This document shows positions 41,305 to 55,300 of a stretch of DNA of 64,000 nucleotides, in pieces. Each line of letters opens with the position of its first letter. Positions within the stretch are counted from its first letter, which is position 1. Below the pieces are notes generated by a model. The model was not told the DNA's origin. It was given only the letters and a program-made list of their open reading frames with translations, and searched no databases. Both the position numbers and the translations under genes were made by a program. The stretch is from Corallium rubrum (taxonomy: Eukaryota; Cnidaria; Anthozoa; Scleralcyonacea; Coralliidae): NCBI GenBank assembly GCA_964035015.1, contig OZ036005.1, positions 6,964,188 to 7,028,187 on the forward strand, read 5' to 3'.

Positions 41305-43366
41305 CTATTCTAATGGTCGTCGTTTGGTTATTTGATTTAATCGCTCTTGCCTCTCCTGTCTTCGTTGTCGCTGTGCCCCCACATTCGAAATTTCAAAATC
41401 TCCTTTCGCATTATCTTTAGCAACGGTCAATTCCAGGGGGTTCGTTTCCGGCGAAACTGCCATGTTTAGACTAGTCATCGAGATTTGCTTATTCGGACTA
41501 TTAGGTGAAACTATCATCGTCTCTGATCGTACTGTATCGCGAGACGTCGACTTGTGATCGATTTCCAACGTCGTTACTTCGTTGCTCGACGTCCTCTTGC
41601 GTTCCCGCCTCGGCGAATTGAAACCGAAGTTCGTCTTCATGCCGAATGACGCCGATCCTTGGTCTCGGTTGCTCTGGGTCACCCGTGGCGATTGAACCCT
41701 GGGACTAGTCAGACCAGTGATGGTCGTCGAACTTTCATTCCGAACGTCCCGATTGATTTGAAGCTGAGAGCTCACCCGCGGGGACCTGGGGCTAGTGATG
41801 TCAACACTTGAGGTTTTTGTAGTTTGTGTTGTGCTTCTATTAACACTCAACTGCGTGGTCTGTCGCTGTTTGCCGCTCACCTGAACGTCTAGCGTGCTCG
41901 TGTTTTCCCCACTGCTCGACTTGGCGCCATATTTCACTAAACGTTCTTGATGTAGCTTCTGACTGTCGGACAACTCTCGTGTCAGTGACGTCACCTGATT
42001 TTCCAAACTCGATACGCCTTCGCGTAAGGTTCGGATTTCGTCGGTCTTCGAAGTCATATCTCTCTTGTATCTCTCACGATGCTCTTGTATTTCACCTTCC
42101 AACATTTCTTTCTCTTTATTGCTTTCGTCGAGATATTTCGTCAACGATGCTATCTTGGTCTTTGACTCGTTAACTTCCAAAGTCAAGCTTTCCTTTTCTG
42201 CTTCAACATCAGACTGGCTTGATTCTAGTTTGGCTAACGCCTCGCGGACGTCCTTGAGTTCGTACTCAAGCTGTTCCTTCTCTTTACCGACGACGAACTC
42301 CATAGTCTTATATCCTTCGTCTGTGTCACCCTTCCTCTCGAAGGCGCCGCTCAACGGACTCCTCAGCGAAGCCTTTTCGTTTTCGCATTTCTTGTGCACT
42401 TCTTCTAACGCAGCGAGTTTCTCTAAAACAAGCTTCAACTCATATTCCACGGCCTTTTTCTGTCGGAGTACCTTCCCATTGGCTTTCTCCAAGTCCTGAA
42501 TCTTCTCCTTGCTGTCCGTCACTTCTCTCTGCAATCTCACCAGCTCTTTATTCAACTCAGCTATCTCCTTGCTTTTTTCTTCAGAATTCCGTCTCTCAGT
42601 CTCCAAGTTCTTTTCGAAGTCCTTCATTTTGTCACGACTCGAGCGAAGTTCTCCATTCAACTTTAGGTTCTCGCTTTTTAGAGTGTCCTTCTCTTTCTCT
42701 GACGAGTCCAATTCACCTTTCTCTTTACCAGCCTCCGCTTTCAACGCCTCGACTTTCTCGATCAAAATCGTCATCTTTACTTCAATTCCTTGTATCTCCG
42801 CTTCCTTATCCTCCAATTCCTGCTTGTACGTGTCCACTTGGCGTTCATTCTCCCAGAACTTCGCCTCCGTTTGAGACAACTCCTGTCGGACCTTTTCCAA
42901 ATTTCTTTCCAGTTCCCGGGCTTTTATCCCCAGTGTCTTTTTCTCCTCTTTTTCTCTCCCAAGATCAACATGAAGCTGTAGATTCTCTTCCTTCAATGCT
43001 TCGTTCAGGTCTTCTACGCTAGACTGTTCGCCTTTCTCTCTTTCGTTTCGCTTTAACAATTCCTTGTACTTTTGCTCGGCGGCGTCAAGCTTCTCCTGAA
43101 GAAGACGCTTTTCTTTCTTTTCCATTTCTAATGTTTCGATCTGATATTTCATCTCGGTCAATTGTTGCTTAAGGTCAGAGAGTTCGCTCTCGATATCTTT
43201 CTTTTCTTTCAAGCATGTTTCATAGTTGTCTAATGCTTCGTTGGCTTTCTTCTCTGAGGTATCAAGATCCACTTTCAATTTACCCTCTCGTGTTTCCTCT
43301 GTTTTAATCAAAACTTCCAACTCCTTAACTTTCGTCTTGAGATCTTCTACTTCCTTTCGCGAAGAC
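41305..43366 (-). CDS. giant coiled-coil protein gene, exon 5 (terminal)
   Basis: After the acceptor TTTAG|G the first base completes an Arg codon with exon 4 (phase 2), then 686 codons run to the stop at 41305. Residues about 3836-4310 continue the heptad-rich coiled coil. The last ~205 residues are not coiled coil: Ser/Thr/Arg-rich, with repeated SPR motifs (TSPRSPRV, LTSPRVQSPRV, FNSPRRERKR) and a basic end RQRRQERQERLNQ. SP-R clusters are typical proline-directed kinase sites and could bind microtubules or chromatin; that is inference. No transmembrane tail, unlike giantin. Confidence 0.9.
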
Positions 43367-43704
43367 CTAAATTTAATTAAACTTAATTATTATATAGCAC
43401 GGATTACTTCCGGTAAAATCACGCGCTGTGATTGGATGCTGACTGGGCGAGATTTCTCCGTAATGCCCACGGGCATTATGAAAATTGTTAATGCCCTACG
43501 ATTGGAAACAAACAAAAAATCCTAATAAGAAACTTTTATTGCCGAAAAACGGCGAAAATAGATGAAATAGATGACGATGAACATTATAAAAGTAAATTCT
43601 AGTATCCAGACGAGAAAGAAACAGAAGAAAATAACGCTAGTTCGGTGTTTTGACGAAGTTAAAGGAAGCGAAGACCAAGAAACACAAGATTGATTTTGAA
43701 ATAA

Positions 43705-43885
43705 AAAGTGCCATATAATAAACTACTTAATAACCTCGACCGCTCGGTCTTTACGATAAAATATTAAACCTCGGTCTTGAACGTATTAACCTCGCTATGG
43801 CTCGGTCAATACAGCAAGACCTCTGTTTAATATTTTACCGTAAAGACTTCACTCTCGGTTATTAAGTAGTTATCATATTATTAAA
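43705..43885. mobile_element. palindromic foldback in intron 4
   Basis: 43709-43767 (AACTACTTAATAACCTCGAC, CGCTCGGTCTTTACG) is inverse to 43823-43883 (CCGTAAAGACTTCACTCTCG, GTTATTAAGTAGTT). The centre has CCTCGCTATGGCTCGG. Confidence 0.65.
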
Positions 43886-43907
43886 GTTGTTAATAAGTTG
43901 TACGTAT

Positions 43908-44180
43908 ACATGTAGTGCATGTGGTACGTCTGCGAGGTTGGTGTAATGTAATATAACAGACGTTTGGTGGACGTTCGTCAACCTCAATTACTCTGCAACC
44001 TTGTAATGACCGGTTAGGCGCTCTAACCATTGAGCCACTGAGGCTCAGATAGAGAGCTACAGTAAGGTTGAAAACTCATAGTTACATGTGCTCCTAAGTG
44101 GTAGCGTTTGCATATGAGTTGTAGTTAAAGTGATATGATAAGTGTATGTATGTGGTACGTTTGCGAGCTTAGCGTAATGT
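43908..44180 (-). mobile_element. tRNA-derived SINE family A copy plus tail piece
   Basis: 43908-44060 on the minus strand has GAGCCTCAGTGGCTCAATGG, TTAGAGCGCCTAACCGG and GTTGCAGAGTAATTGAGG, then AACGTCCACCAAACGTCTG. 44090-44180 repeats the distal tail seen at 16303-16362. Confidence 0.68.
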
Positions 44181-44316
44181 CTTTATAATGTTAATAATAA
44201 TGAGTAAATAATAATAAAATTTTCATTTTTTTTTTCAGTTTGTAAAATAATTATAAATGGCATAGTCCTCTGAAAAACAAGTTGTAAGCTGAAATGTTTA
44301 CTGTGGATAAGTAAAT

Positions 44317-44322
<6 letters not shown>

Positions 44323-44402
<80 letters not shown>

Positions 44403-44447
44403 CAAACAATCGGTCAACCAACCAACCAACCAACCAACCAACCAATT

Positions 44448-44517
<70 letters not shown>

Positions 44518-44690
44518 CCAATCAATCAATCACTCAATCAAACAAACAAACAATCAACGAACCAATCAATCAATCAACCGATCAATCAATCAACCAATCA
44601 ATCAGTCAATCAATCAATCAATCAATCAAATCAATCAGTCAATTAAACAAATCAATCAAATCAAATCAAATAATAAATCCATCAAACAAA
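44323..44690. repeat. CAAT tetranucleotide microsatellite
   Basis: About 370 bp of TCAA repeats with CCAA and ACAA interruptions, ending only a few bases before the donor of exon 4. Confidence 0.95.
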
Positions 44691-44691
44691 C

Positions 44692-47600
44692 CTTAATTCG
44701 ATATCTAGCTCTTCCTTTTTCTTTCGGGCCGACGACAGATCGCTATTGAAGGTCTTGTTTTCTTCCGCCATCTTATCTGCTTTCATCTGGTGTTCTCTGC
44801 AATCACGTTCCTGCTCTAAAATCTTCTTTTGCAGTTGCGCCATCTCTTGTTTGACCCTCGAGTTATCTTTCTCCTTGTCCAATGACATTTCATTTACACT
44901 ACAAACGTTTTTATGGCTCTCAATTATCTTCTGTCTCAAGTCTTCGTTTTCCACCCGACAGGCTTCCATTGCTTTCTCAAGATTAACGTTCTTTGCTTCG
45001 GCATTCTGCAGCATTCTTTCTAAATCTTCTTTATTCTTTCGTAGCTCCTTCAACTCATTATCCCTCTGTTGAGTTTCTCGTGTCAGTAAAATAAACTTGG
45101 TTTCAATGTTTTCCTTCTCAATGCGTATGCTCTCGATAATCTTAGTTTTCTCCGTTATTTCCGACCTGTAGGATTCCAACTTTGTACTCACTTCTCTCAG
45201 TTGCATTTCGGTGTTAGAATAAACAGTCACATCGCGTTGATACTTTCGTCTACCCTCCTCAAGTTGTGCTTTAATCGTCGTCTTTTCCTGGGAGATATTT
45301 GCCAGTTCTAACTGAACTTGCGAAATTTTTGCTTTCAGTCGATCAACTTCGAACTGTTTCTGAGAATTTTCGACACGTAGTTCTTTCACTTCGCGTTCTT
45401 TATCAGAAAACTTTTTCTCCATGGATGACAAATGTTGTTGTAACTCGTCTGTCTGGTTTGTGTCTAGGTTCTTGGTTGATTTCATTTCTAGTAACTCCCG
45501 GGACACTACGTCGACCTCCTGTCTCAATTTACTCGATTTTAGCTCCTCCTCGCCGCGACTCCGTTCCAAGTTCTCAATCTGGTTTTTCTTCTCGACAACT
45601 TCCTTCTCACACAAGGTAGCTTTCTTATGCAAACTCAGGATCTCCTGACGAAGATTGGACTCTATTTCTTGGATACGGTTATACGCGTTCTCCAAAGTAA
45701 CGTTTCGTTCTTTCGTGAAAACCAGATCACGTTCGAGTTCGTTCACGCGATTCTCGGAAAGCTCCGTCGTTGTTTCGAGTTCCGAGATTCGTTTCTCCGC
45801 GGCGATTAAGTCGGTTTTGACCATCACACACTCTTCGTGCAGACTACCCATTGTCATTTCACATTCTTTGATCTTAAAGACGCTTTGCTCCAAATTCTTC
45901 AACGCAATGTTCCTTTCCTTCTCCATATCCTGGACTGTTGCTTCAAGCTCGGAGATCTTCGTCTTGCTCTCGGAGAAAGCCGTCTCGAGCTTATCACGAT
46001 CGTCCTTGACACGCTCTGCTTCTCTCACTTGCTGTTTCAAGGTGCTTAAATCCTGTTGCATCTTGCCTCGTTCTTGTCGCAGCTCTTCCAACTCCATCAT
46101 GGTTACCATATCAACCTCATTGCTCGCGTTTACTTCCTCAACGCTGGACTTGCTAATCGCGGTTGCTTCCAAAGACAGTTGAAGCTGAGACAGATCACTC
46201 TTGACTGCAGTCATATCTCTACTTAGCTGCTCCTTCTCTCGCCTAATACTCTCCTTCTCTTCCTCGCGTTCTTTAACGACTAAGTTCAAACGGATAACTT
46301 CTTCATCCATGGATGTCTTTTCAGACAGAAGGTACTCATAATCGACTTTACTCGTCGAGACCTCATGCTTTAATATATTCACTTCTCCTTCGAGTCGAAC
46401 GCGTTCTTCTTGAAGTCCTTCGATTGCGCTAATTTGTTCCGCCTTTTCCGAAAACAAAGAGTCGTAGTCGCGTTGTTTTTCCAACACACGTTCCTGCAGA
46501 CCTTGAACTTGAGTTTTATAATTTCCATTCCTGCTTCGAGCCTCTTCAAGTTGTCCATTCACCTGCGCTAAGGTTTTTAGAGTCGATTGCATTTCGTCTT
46601 CCAATCGCGTATATTTTTCATTCGCAACCATGAGTTCCTTCTGTAAGTCATTTCGCGCTCCAACGAAGGCCTCGTAGCCGGCTTCCAGTTCCGAGATCTT
46701 CTTGTAGCACTCGGTCAGCTCTTGTCGTTGTTTCTCCATTCCTTCCCGATTCCCGTCAATCACTTGATGAAGCTTCGAGCATTCTTTTTCGGCCGTCACC
46801 ACTTCATTAGACAGTTTCTGCGCCTTCTCGTTACTCGTCCTACACGCCGTTTCCAAGCGATTCGACTTATTCCGAAACTGCGCCAACTCTCTTTCAACCC
46901 CGGCCATGTTTTGTCTTGCAATCATAAGCTCCTCTTGAGTGGATCTCTCGCGATTTTCGTAATCTTTAAGATAAAGCTGTAACTCCGACATCTTATTTTG
47001 AAGAACAGTCAGCTCTTTCTCGACTCTCTCCTTCGCTTTCCTAGACTTCTCCGACTCGGCTTGCAGCGTGGAATACTTTTCTTGGTTTTCCAAGAGTTTG
47101 GATTCAAGTTCTTCTTTCTCCGTCACTGTTGATTGAAGAGTGGCTTTTAGTTCGACAAATTTCTTACTAAACACATCCTGATTTTCGCTAGACTTCGATT
47201 TCCTTTCCAAAGCGTTGTAAGTATTTGTAATTTGCTCTTTTTCGACGCGTACTTCATTTACTTCTAGGGATAACTTTGTTTTTTCTTGCTCTAGGGTGTC
47301 CACCAAGATCTTGAACTCGGAACTTCGCTTTTTCACTTCAATCATCTCGTTCGCTTGTTTAATTTTGCTTTCGTTTAACGTTTCGTACTTGGCTTCGACT
47401 TTGATAAGTTTTTGTTGCACCTGCAGCAGTTCTCGTTGGGAACCGTCCGTGTCTTGTTGCATTTTCTGATTCTTCGCTCGCAGATCGCTCAACGAGGCTT
47501 TAAGGCCCAAGATCTCCTGCTGTAACCGATCGTTTTCTTGTCTCAACATTTGTACAGAGTACTCGAGTTCGGAAACCTTGGCTTCCTTATCTTGGACCAG

Positions 47601-48080
47601 AATACCGCTCGAGTATTGTTGTCTTTCCAAGAGATCAACTTTCTCTTTATGCACCATCAATTTTTCTTTCGTCGAACTCATGTCGTTTCCGAGAATCTTT
47701 TTCGCCTCTTTCAATGTGTCTAGGTTTGAATCTTTCTCGAAAAGTTCTTTTCTTTGGAGCTCAATAATGTTGTCCTTTTCAGCCAGTGTTTTCTGCAAGT
47801 TGATCAACTCTTCTTTTGTTTTTGCCATTCTTTCAGTGAGTTCTTCTAACTCCCCTTTCGACGATGCGTTTTGTTTTTTGACTTTTTGAAGTTCGAGTTC
47901 ATAGTTAGTCGTCTCTTTTTGGCTCTTGTCGAGGTCTTCTGTAAGATCTTCGTTTTCGTCCTGCAAGGCTCCAACTTCGAGCTCGTAATCTGACAATCGC
48001 TTCATAACGTTAAAAAGTTCTTGTTCTCTTTCGTCCAATCGGTTTTGAATAGTTTTTAAAGCGAGTTGAGTGTTGGTGAT
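44692..48080 (-). CDS. giant coiled-coil protein gene, exon 4
   Basis: 3,389 bp between the acceptor TTATAG|ATC and the donor AAG|GTTTGT: 1,129 codons plus two bases. Starts ITNTQLALKTIQNRLDEREQ. Almost all of it is charged heptad coiled coil (residues about 2706-3834 of the protein) rich in E, K, L, Q and R, with no folded domain recognised. Phase 0 in, phase 2 out, both matched by the neighbours. Confidence 0.93.
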
Positions 48081-49340
48081 CTATAATAAGGGTTAGAGGT
48101 ATGTGTCAAGTCAAAGTCACGACGGGACACAACGGAACACGGCAGGACACGGCAGGGCACAGCAGGACACGGCACGACACAACACAACAGGCCACGAAAG
48201 GATACGACAGAACACAACAGAGCACGACCGAACAAGAGAGAACAGACAAGACAAGACAAGACAAGACAAGACAAGACAAGACAAGACAAGACAAGACAAG
48301 ACAAGACAAGACAAGACAAGACAAGACTAGACTAGACTAGACTAGACTAGACGAGACGAGACGAGACGAGACGAGACGAGACGAGACGAGACGAGACGAG
48401 ACGAGACGAGACGAGACGAGACGAGACGAGACGAGACGAGACGAGACGAGACGAGACGAGACGAGACGAGACGAGACGAGACGAGACGAGACGAGACGAG
48501 ACGAGACGAGACGAGACGAGACAAGACAAGACAAGACAAAACACGACACGACAAGTCACGACACGACAAGACGGAACACGACACGACAAGCCACACGACG
48601 GATCACGACACGACACGACACGGCAAGACACAGCAAGACAAGACACGACAAGGCAAGGCAAGGCAAGGCAAGGCAAGGCAAGGCAAGGCAAGGCAAGGCA
48701 AGGCAAGGCAAGGCAAGGCAAGGCAAGGCAAGGCAAGGCAAGGCAAGGCAAGGCAAGGCAAGGCAAGGCAAGGCAAGGCAAGGCAAGGCAAGGCAAGGCA
48801 AGGCAAGGCAAGGCAAGGCAAGGCAAGGCAAGGCAAGACAAGACAAGGCAAGACAAGACAAGAGGAGACAAATCACGACACAACAGGACACGACACGACA
48901 TGACGGAACACTGCACGACACGACATGACAAGCCACGACACGACAAGGAATATGACGCGACATGACACGACGGAACACGACATGACACGACGGGACACGA
49001 CACGACAGAACACGACATGGAAAGACAAGACACAACATAACACGACACGACACAACACAACACAACAGGACACGACGCGACAAGACACAACAGAACACAA
49101 CACGACAGGACACGACGGAACACGAGACACGACACGACACGACACGACACGACACAACACAACACAACACAACACACGGCACGACAGGACACGAGATACG
49201 ACAGGACACAACGGAACACAACGGGACACGACAAGACACAACACGACAGGACACGATGGAACACAACGGGACACGACAACGCTATACGCAACACATAAAA
49301 CACAACGCAACGCAAAACATCTTATCACCACAATTCTTAC
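48081..49340. repeat. intron 3: blocky pentanucleotide array (48100-49320)
   Basis: Nearly the whole intron is period-5 DNA. From left: degenerate ACGAC/ACAGG, ACAAG (48247-48320), ACTAG, ACGAG (48350-48520), degenerate ACACG, AGGCA (48655-48840), then degenerate ACACGAC to 49320. AAGGC and AAGAC blocks also occur at 20077-20679. Reading exon 3 through its donor gives a long artefactual frame because few stops arise. Confidence 0.95.
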
Positions 49341-52300
49341 CTCTTGACGTAAACCGCTGTTCTCTTCATTTAATGTCTCCTTCTCTTCGCGAATCTTCTC
49401 AGCTGTCTTAATCTTTTGCTCTATTTCCTTAACATGCCTCTCACACGTCGCCTCCTGTTGCTGAACCTTCTTATTCGCTTGTAAAACTTCTGCCTCCAAT
49501 GTGCTCACCAGTGCCTGCAGTCTTTGTACTTCATTTTCCTGCTCAGCGGTTTTATCGCTTGCCCCCTCTTTCTTCGCTGAACCATTCTTTTTCAAGGAAG
49601 TTATTTCTGATCGAACCTTTTCAAGTTCTTGCTCCGTGTTCAGCAAATTATTGCGTAAATCTTCAACCTCTTGTTTCACGACCTCGCTTCCTCTCTCGGC
49701 CACAACTTTCTGCTCATGTAAGCTTTCGTAATGAGCCTCGAGTTTAGAATACTTGCTCTTCACCACCAAGTATTCCTGCTCCAAATCTTTCTGCGTCTCC
49801 TTTAGTTTCGTGTAAACCTCCTCCACATCGTGTAATTTATTCTTTAACAAAACTATCTCCGTTTCTCGAGATCTAACAATCTCTTCCAAACCAGAAACCG
49901 ACTTTTCAAATTGTTTCTGTTTTTGTATTGTAGTGTTCAGTTCCTCAGTAGTTCGACGATTTTTCTGAACGACATTCGCCATTTCTCGCTCTTTCGTCGC
50001 TTTCTCCTTGCGCAACGCTTCAGCCTCGCTTTCAAGTTTACCGACATCGCCGCCGAGTTTTTTCACCGTGGACTCACTTTCGCTCAGATCTTCCTTACAT
50101 TGCTCGAACTTGCCACGAACGTCCATGACGTCACGTCTCGCGTTCGATAACTGATTCTTGTAGTCAACAGTGGAGCGTTTGATGTCATCTAGAAGGATTC
50201 CTAGTCGTTCGTTCTCCTGTAGGACTTCATCTAGTTCGATCTCTAGGCTGGTTATTTTATCTAACTTTCGTTTCACGTCATCGCGTGCTTTGGTTTCGTT
50301 TGCATCTGCTTTCTTAAACCGCACTTCGAGTTCAGTGATCGTTTTATGAGCATCAAGGAGTTCTTTCTGCAGTCTACCCTGAGCCTGCGAATCTCTCTGC
50401 TGACCGTCTTTATTGGAGAACACGTTTTCCTTGAGGGCGGAAAGTTCTTCCTCGAGCCGGGTTTTGGTCGTTTTTAATTGGCTAATCTCATCATCACGAT
50501 CCGTCATCTCGCGACGCGCTGATTCAAAAGAGAGTTTCACGTCTCCCAATTCGTTTTCTACTCGCGTGTTCCCTTCCACGCATTTCTCGTATTTCTCCGT
50601 CAGCATATTCAGTTGTAGCTGCAACGAAGACACTTCGTTAGTCTTGGTCTCCAACTTAAACTCCAGATCCGAGATGTCATCTTCGTAGGTAAAGAGCTTT
50701 TCTTTCAAGTCCTTTCTCTCGCGGTCTGTGGCCTTGAATTTCGTTTCCAGTTGTTGCGTTTTCTGTTTTTGTAAAACCAACGTAGTTTCTATTTCGCGTT
50801 CTTTATCTTTCCACGTGCGCCGTTCGATTTCAAACTTCTCGTGATCAACCGAGCTCGTTTTCACCTTTGATTCCAAGTCTCTGATCTTTGTGATACTCGT
50901 TTGGTAGATCTTTTCGATATCTTGGTATTTAAAAGTCATTTCATTCAGCTCAGAAGCGAGGCGTTCATTGTCTTTCTCGACGCGTTGTAATTCTAACTTG
51001 AGATCATTGTTTGTCGTCTCCCTGTCCGATATCTGATCACTCAGTTGCTCCACCTGACTCAAACTATCTTCGTGAGCTTTCGACGTGTCGGAAAGCGTCG
51101 CCTTGAGTTCGTCTATCTCTCGTTGAACACTTTCTTTCTCGAGCTGCATTTTCAGTAATCTTGCATCGGCTTGCCGACTGCCCTCGACTTTTTCCGACGA
51201 TTCTCGTTCGTGTTCCTTTAGGATTTCTTCAAGCCTTGCGACTGCGTTCCGACTGTCCTGCATTTCTCGCGTAGTAGTCTCCAGGCTCCTCTTTACCGCC
51301 TCTTTCTCTTTCTTCAATCGTTCGATACTAGCCTCAAAGCCTTGGACCTTCTCGCGAGCTGCGTTGATCTCCTGTTCTAGCTGACTGTTGTTTTCACGTA
51401 GCGCCTTCACCGTGCTCTCTAAATCAACTAGCTTTCGTTCCGTGGTGCTCATCTCCAGATTCAAGTCCTTGTTTTCATCCTCTAGTTTATCACTGGTTAA
51501 CTTTAGATCAGTTTCCGTAGCAGTAAGCGTTCTGACAAGTTCTTCAAGCTGAACCACTCTGTTCTTCAACTCTTCCGTGGCGGCCTCCTTCTTGGTTACA
51601 TTATTCTTAAACCGTTCGCTAAGAGCTTCAGCTTCTTTTCGTTTCCCCATCATATCAACTAATTCTTCTCGTAGACTCGTGAGCTTCAATCGACCATCCT
51701 CCAGTTGACTTTGTAATCTCTTTCTATCTTCCCTACTCGTCTCGAGTTGTGCCTCCAGCTTGCGTACTCTGGAACTACTTCGTTCAAATTCTTCACTTAG
51801 GACGTCTTTCTCCTCGCGGATATCATCAACTTCTTTTTCCAACTCGGTTATTTTGTTCTTCGCTGCAATCAGATCGTCTTTCGCCTGAGTCTCTCCCAGA
51901 GTGGCCAATTCTAGTTTGTTCCTATGTACAGAAACTGTATCGTCTTTTAGGTTCAGATCTTGCTTCAAAGACTCCAAGTCGCTGTCCTTTGTCATCGATA
52001 GGCGTTCTAATTCAATTATCTTCTTCCGACTGGCTTTCAGTTGTTTTTCTAGTTCATCTTTCTTGGTCGTTGTCTCCTCAAGGCTTCGTTCAAGTTCTTT
52101 CTCCTTGTAGACGCTTTGCTTGTAGCTTCGCTCGACCGCAGTGAATTCTTTCTCCTTTAATCTTAAGTTCGAGTCAAGCTGTTCTTTTTTACTTGTAGTG
52201 GCTTGCAACGTTGACTTCAAATGGTCCACTTCTCCACCCAAAGACGATACACTCTGTTGGAGTAATTTATTTTCGTCTATTGCCTTTTCAAGTTTTACAT

Positions 52301-55300
52301 TCTTCACAAACAACTCGTCTCGGACGACGGCAAGGGTTGTTTCTAATTCCGACTTCTCTTCCCGAAGACTCTCCAGCAGTCCTCCGTGTTCATTCGCTTC
52401 TTTCTCGAAGTCGTACAGCGTGCTTTGTTGTTCTTCTACAGTCGACTTGACCACCATGAAGTCATTACTTACACGACTATAGTCTACATTTTTCTCGTCT
52501 AGTTCGTAACTAAGCAACGATGATTTCTTTTTCGCATCCTGGAGTTCAGTCTCCAGTTTCTCAGCCCGCTGCTTCGACAGGCTGAGATCACGTTGCAGGA
52601 GTATTTTCTCTTCTTCAATCGTACGGTAGTTGCCCTGCAGTTCCGAAACTCTCTGATAGAACGAGTTAACTTCGACCTTCAGGTTCTCATTATCTTTAAT
52701 CAGCGACGCCTCGTTCACTTCAAGCTCCCGTAATTTTTGCTGGAACAACAACAACTCGTCGTGAAGAAACTTCTTCTCCTCCTGCGCACGCGCAAACTCG
52801 TTCTGATATTTCGCCGTCTCCTGGAGACCTTTCTCGAGCTCGTCCTCAAGTTGCGTAACTTTTGCTTTTAAGTCTTCCCGCGTTTTTTCCGACGCGCGTT
52901 GATTCGATTTGAACTTCTCCAAGGCGCGCAAATTTTCAGAATATTTTCTCTCTAGTATGGTATTATCTTCTTTGGTTTTTAGCAGTTTTTCCTTGAATTC
53001 GTCTAGCTGTTCCTTGAGTCCACTGCGCTCGCGAGTTACGTTCAAAAGCAGTCCTTCGAGTTTCACGACTTTACTTCGCGTGTCCTGGACCTCCTGTAGC
53101 AGCTCTTCATTCTCGTCTTCGTAGCCTTTCGTCGAATTCTTGATTTCCGAGACCTGCTTCACGGCGTGTTCCAGTTGTCTCTTCAGGTCATCTTTCTCAC
53201 GCTCCAGTAGTTCGCAATTCGATTCCATTTCCGTCATATTGCTCTTCGTCGTCGCTAAATCCTCCTTCAACTTCGCCATCTCCTCCGCGTTCTCCCCAAA
53301 TAACTCCTCGAAACGCGAGAGTTTCGCGCGTACGCTCTCGAGCTGTTGCTCCAGCTCCCGAATCCTCTCGCGCGCTTGTTCACACTTGGACTCCAGTTCA
53401 AGAACTTTCTCCTGCGCAGAATGATTGTATCTGTCGGCTTGGCTTAGCTTCGATAAACCGGCTTCGTGTTCTTTAAGGATCTTGTCTTTATCGCTCTGTA
53501 TCGTCCCAAGTAATGTCTCGAGCTCAGTAATTCGCACATCAGCCCCACGAAGTTCTTTATCCACAGTGTCTTTCTGTTTTTTCAGTAACTCGCTGGCGGT
53601 TTCATTTCGGGATAGTTCGTCCGTCAAGGTCTCAATCTTTACTTCAAGTACTTGCGCAGACGACTCGAGTCGTTCGATGGTTTCTCGTTTAGCGATAACC
53701 TCTTGTCGGAATCCCTCGCAGTTTTTCTGATGATCGAGATAATCTTTCTGTAATTCCGAGAACTCGTGTTTGCTTTGACGCAACGCTTCCTTCATGTCGG
53801 TCAGTTCCTTTCTCAAGCTTTCCTTCTGCTTTTCTATCTTTTCAATCTGCGCTTCGCGGGTCGTGACTTTAAGCTCAAGCTCCCGGCATTCCTTTCTCAT
53901 GGATTTCTCCACTTGCTCGAATCCAGACTTCAGCTCAATCGCCTTGGATTCGGCGTCCGAATGCGCTTCGCTGACTGTAGTTTTCTCTGCTTCGAGCTGA
54001 TTGTACGTGCTCTGTAATTCGTCTTGCTTCGCGACGTTCAGATGGAGTTGATCTTCTAAATCATTAATTCTCCAGTCTTTAGCATCGATTTTTAAACGAT
54101 AATCGGCAATCTCGTTCCTCAAATCGCTCACTTCTTTATCGCTTTCTTTCCTTGATTCATTCAACCTTGTAACGACGCCTTGTAGTTTCTTGACACTGTT
54201 AATAAGCGCCTCCTTCTCTACGTCACCGTCGCTCACTGATTTCTGTAAACTCTTCACTTCGTCCAAGCGTTTCTTCAAGTCCAACTTAGACTCCTTCAGC
54301 TGTTGCTGTAACATGTTCCTCTGCTGGTTCAGGTTGGTAATATTACTCGCTAGTTTGTTCCTCTCGCCTGCAAACTTCACCTCCTTGTCTTCTAAGTCGC
54401 CTTTTATTTTCTCCGACAGAGCTTCAAACTCAGTGATCTTTCTTTGAGAGTCGGTAACTTGTTGTTGTAGCTCCACTACTTTGGCATCGGCCGACCTGAA
54501 AAGCTCCTCGACTCTTAATTTCTCATTGTGAATATTCAACAGCTTCGTTTCGCGTTTATTGATCTCTGCTTGGTAGACCACTAACTCTTTGCTCATTTTT
54601 TTCTCCTTCTCACGGAAGGTCACCCGTGTCTCTTCCAATTCTTCAATCTTTAACTGTAACGTCGTTATTTCTTTCTTGCATTCCACTATCTGTTGTGAAC
54701 GTTTCTGAGCCTGTAGTTCGACTTTCACGAGCTGTTTACGCGTCTCGTTTAGCTCCATCTCGCGTTTCTGCATTTCCACATCTTTATCGGCATCGTGAGA
54801 CTTGGCCATCAGTTCGCGTAACTTGCTGTCGAGATCAAACTGAAGGATGGTCTTCTCTTCCTGTAAGCCCTCCAGTTGTCCAACTTTCTTTTTGAAATCT
54901 TTCACAAGCTGTTCGTTTTTCCTTTGCAGTTCTTCTATCATCCTCGTAGCGCTGGTCACTTCATCTTTGTACTTCACTGCATTCCTCAGTTCCTCCTTCA
55001 AAGCCATCTCCCGTTTGGTGTCCTCCCGTTTCTCGCTTTCCAAGAGTTCCACTTGTCTCCTCAACGTCTCGACTTCTTTCTCTTTCAATTTAACCTCCTG
55101 GTTGATCCTTTCGAGTTCTATAGCAGACCGCGAGAATTTTCTCTTCTGTTCCACGTTCTCTTCTTCGAGTTTCTTCTGGCCTTCCTGTAGCGAGTTATAC
55201 TTTGCCTTGAGCTCCGCCAATTCTCCCTTCAGTCTCTCCGTTTCCTCTTCACAGCGCTGTTGTACGTTCTTTGCTTTCACATGCATCGTTTCGGACTCCG

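Larger units (their letters stand above)
43367..44691. other. intron 4 of the giant gene
   Basis: 1.3-kb intron with TTTAG acceptor and GTTTGT donor. It holds a palindromic element, SINE-A pieces and a CAAT array, listed separately. No coding signal. Confidence 0.8.

Noticed and set aside
48056-49347. Frames of LVSSR, LALPC and DKTRQ repeats, including an apparent C-terminal extension of exon 3
   Set aside because: Period-5 intron DNA after a good GTAAGA donor; the extension vanishes when the intron is spliced.
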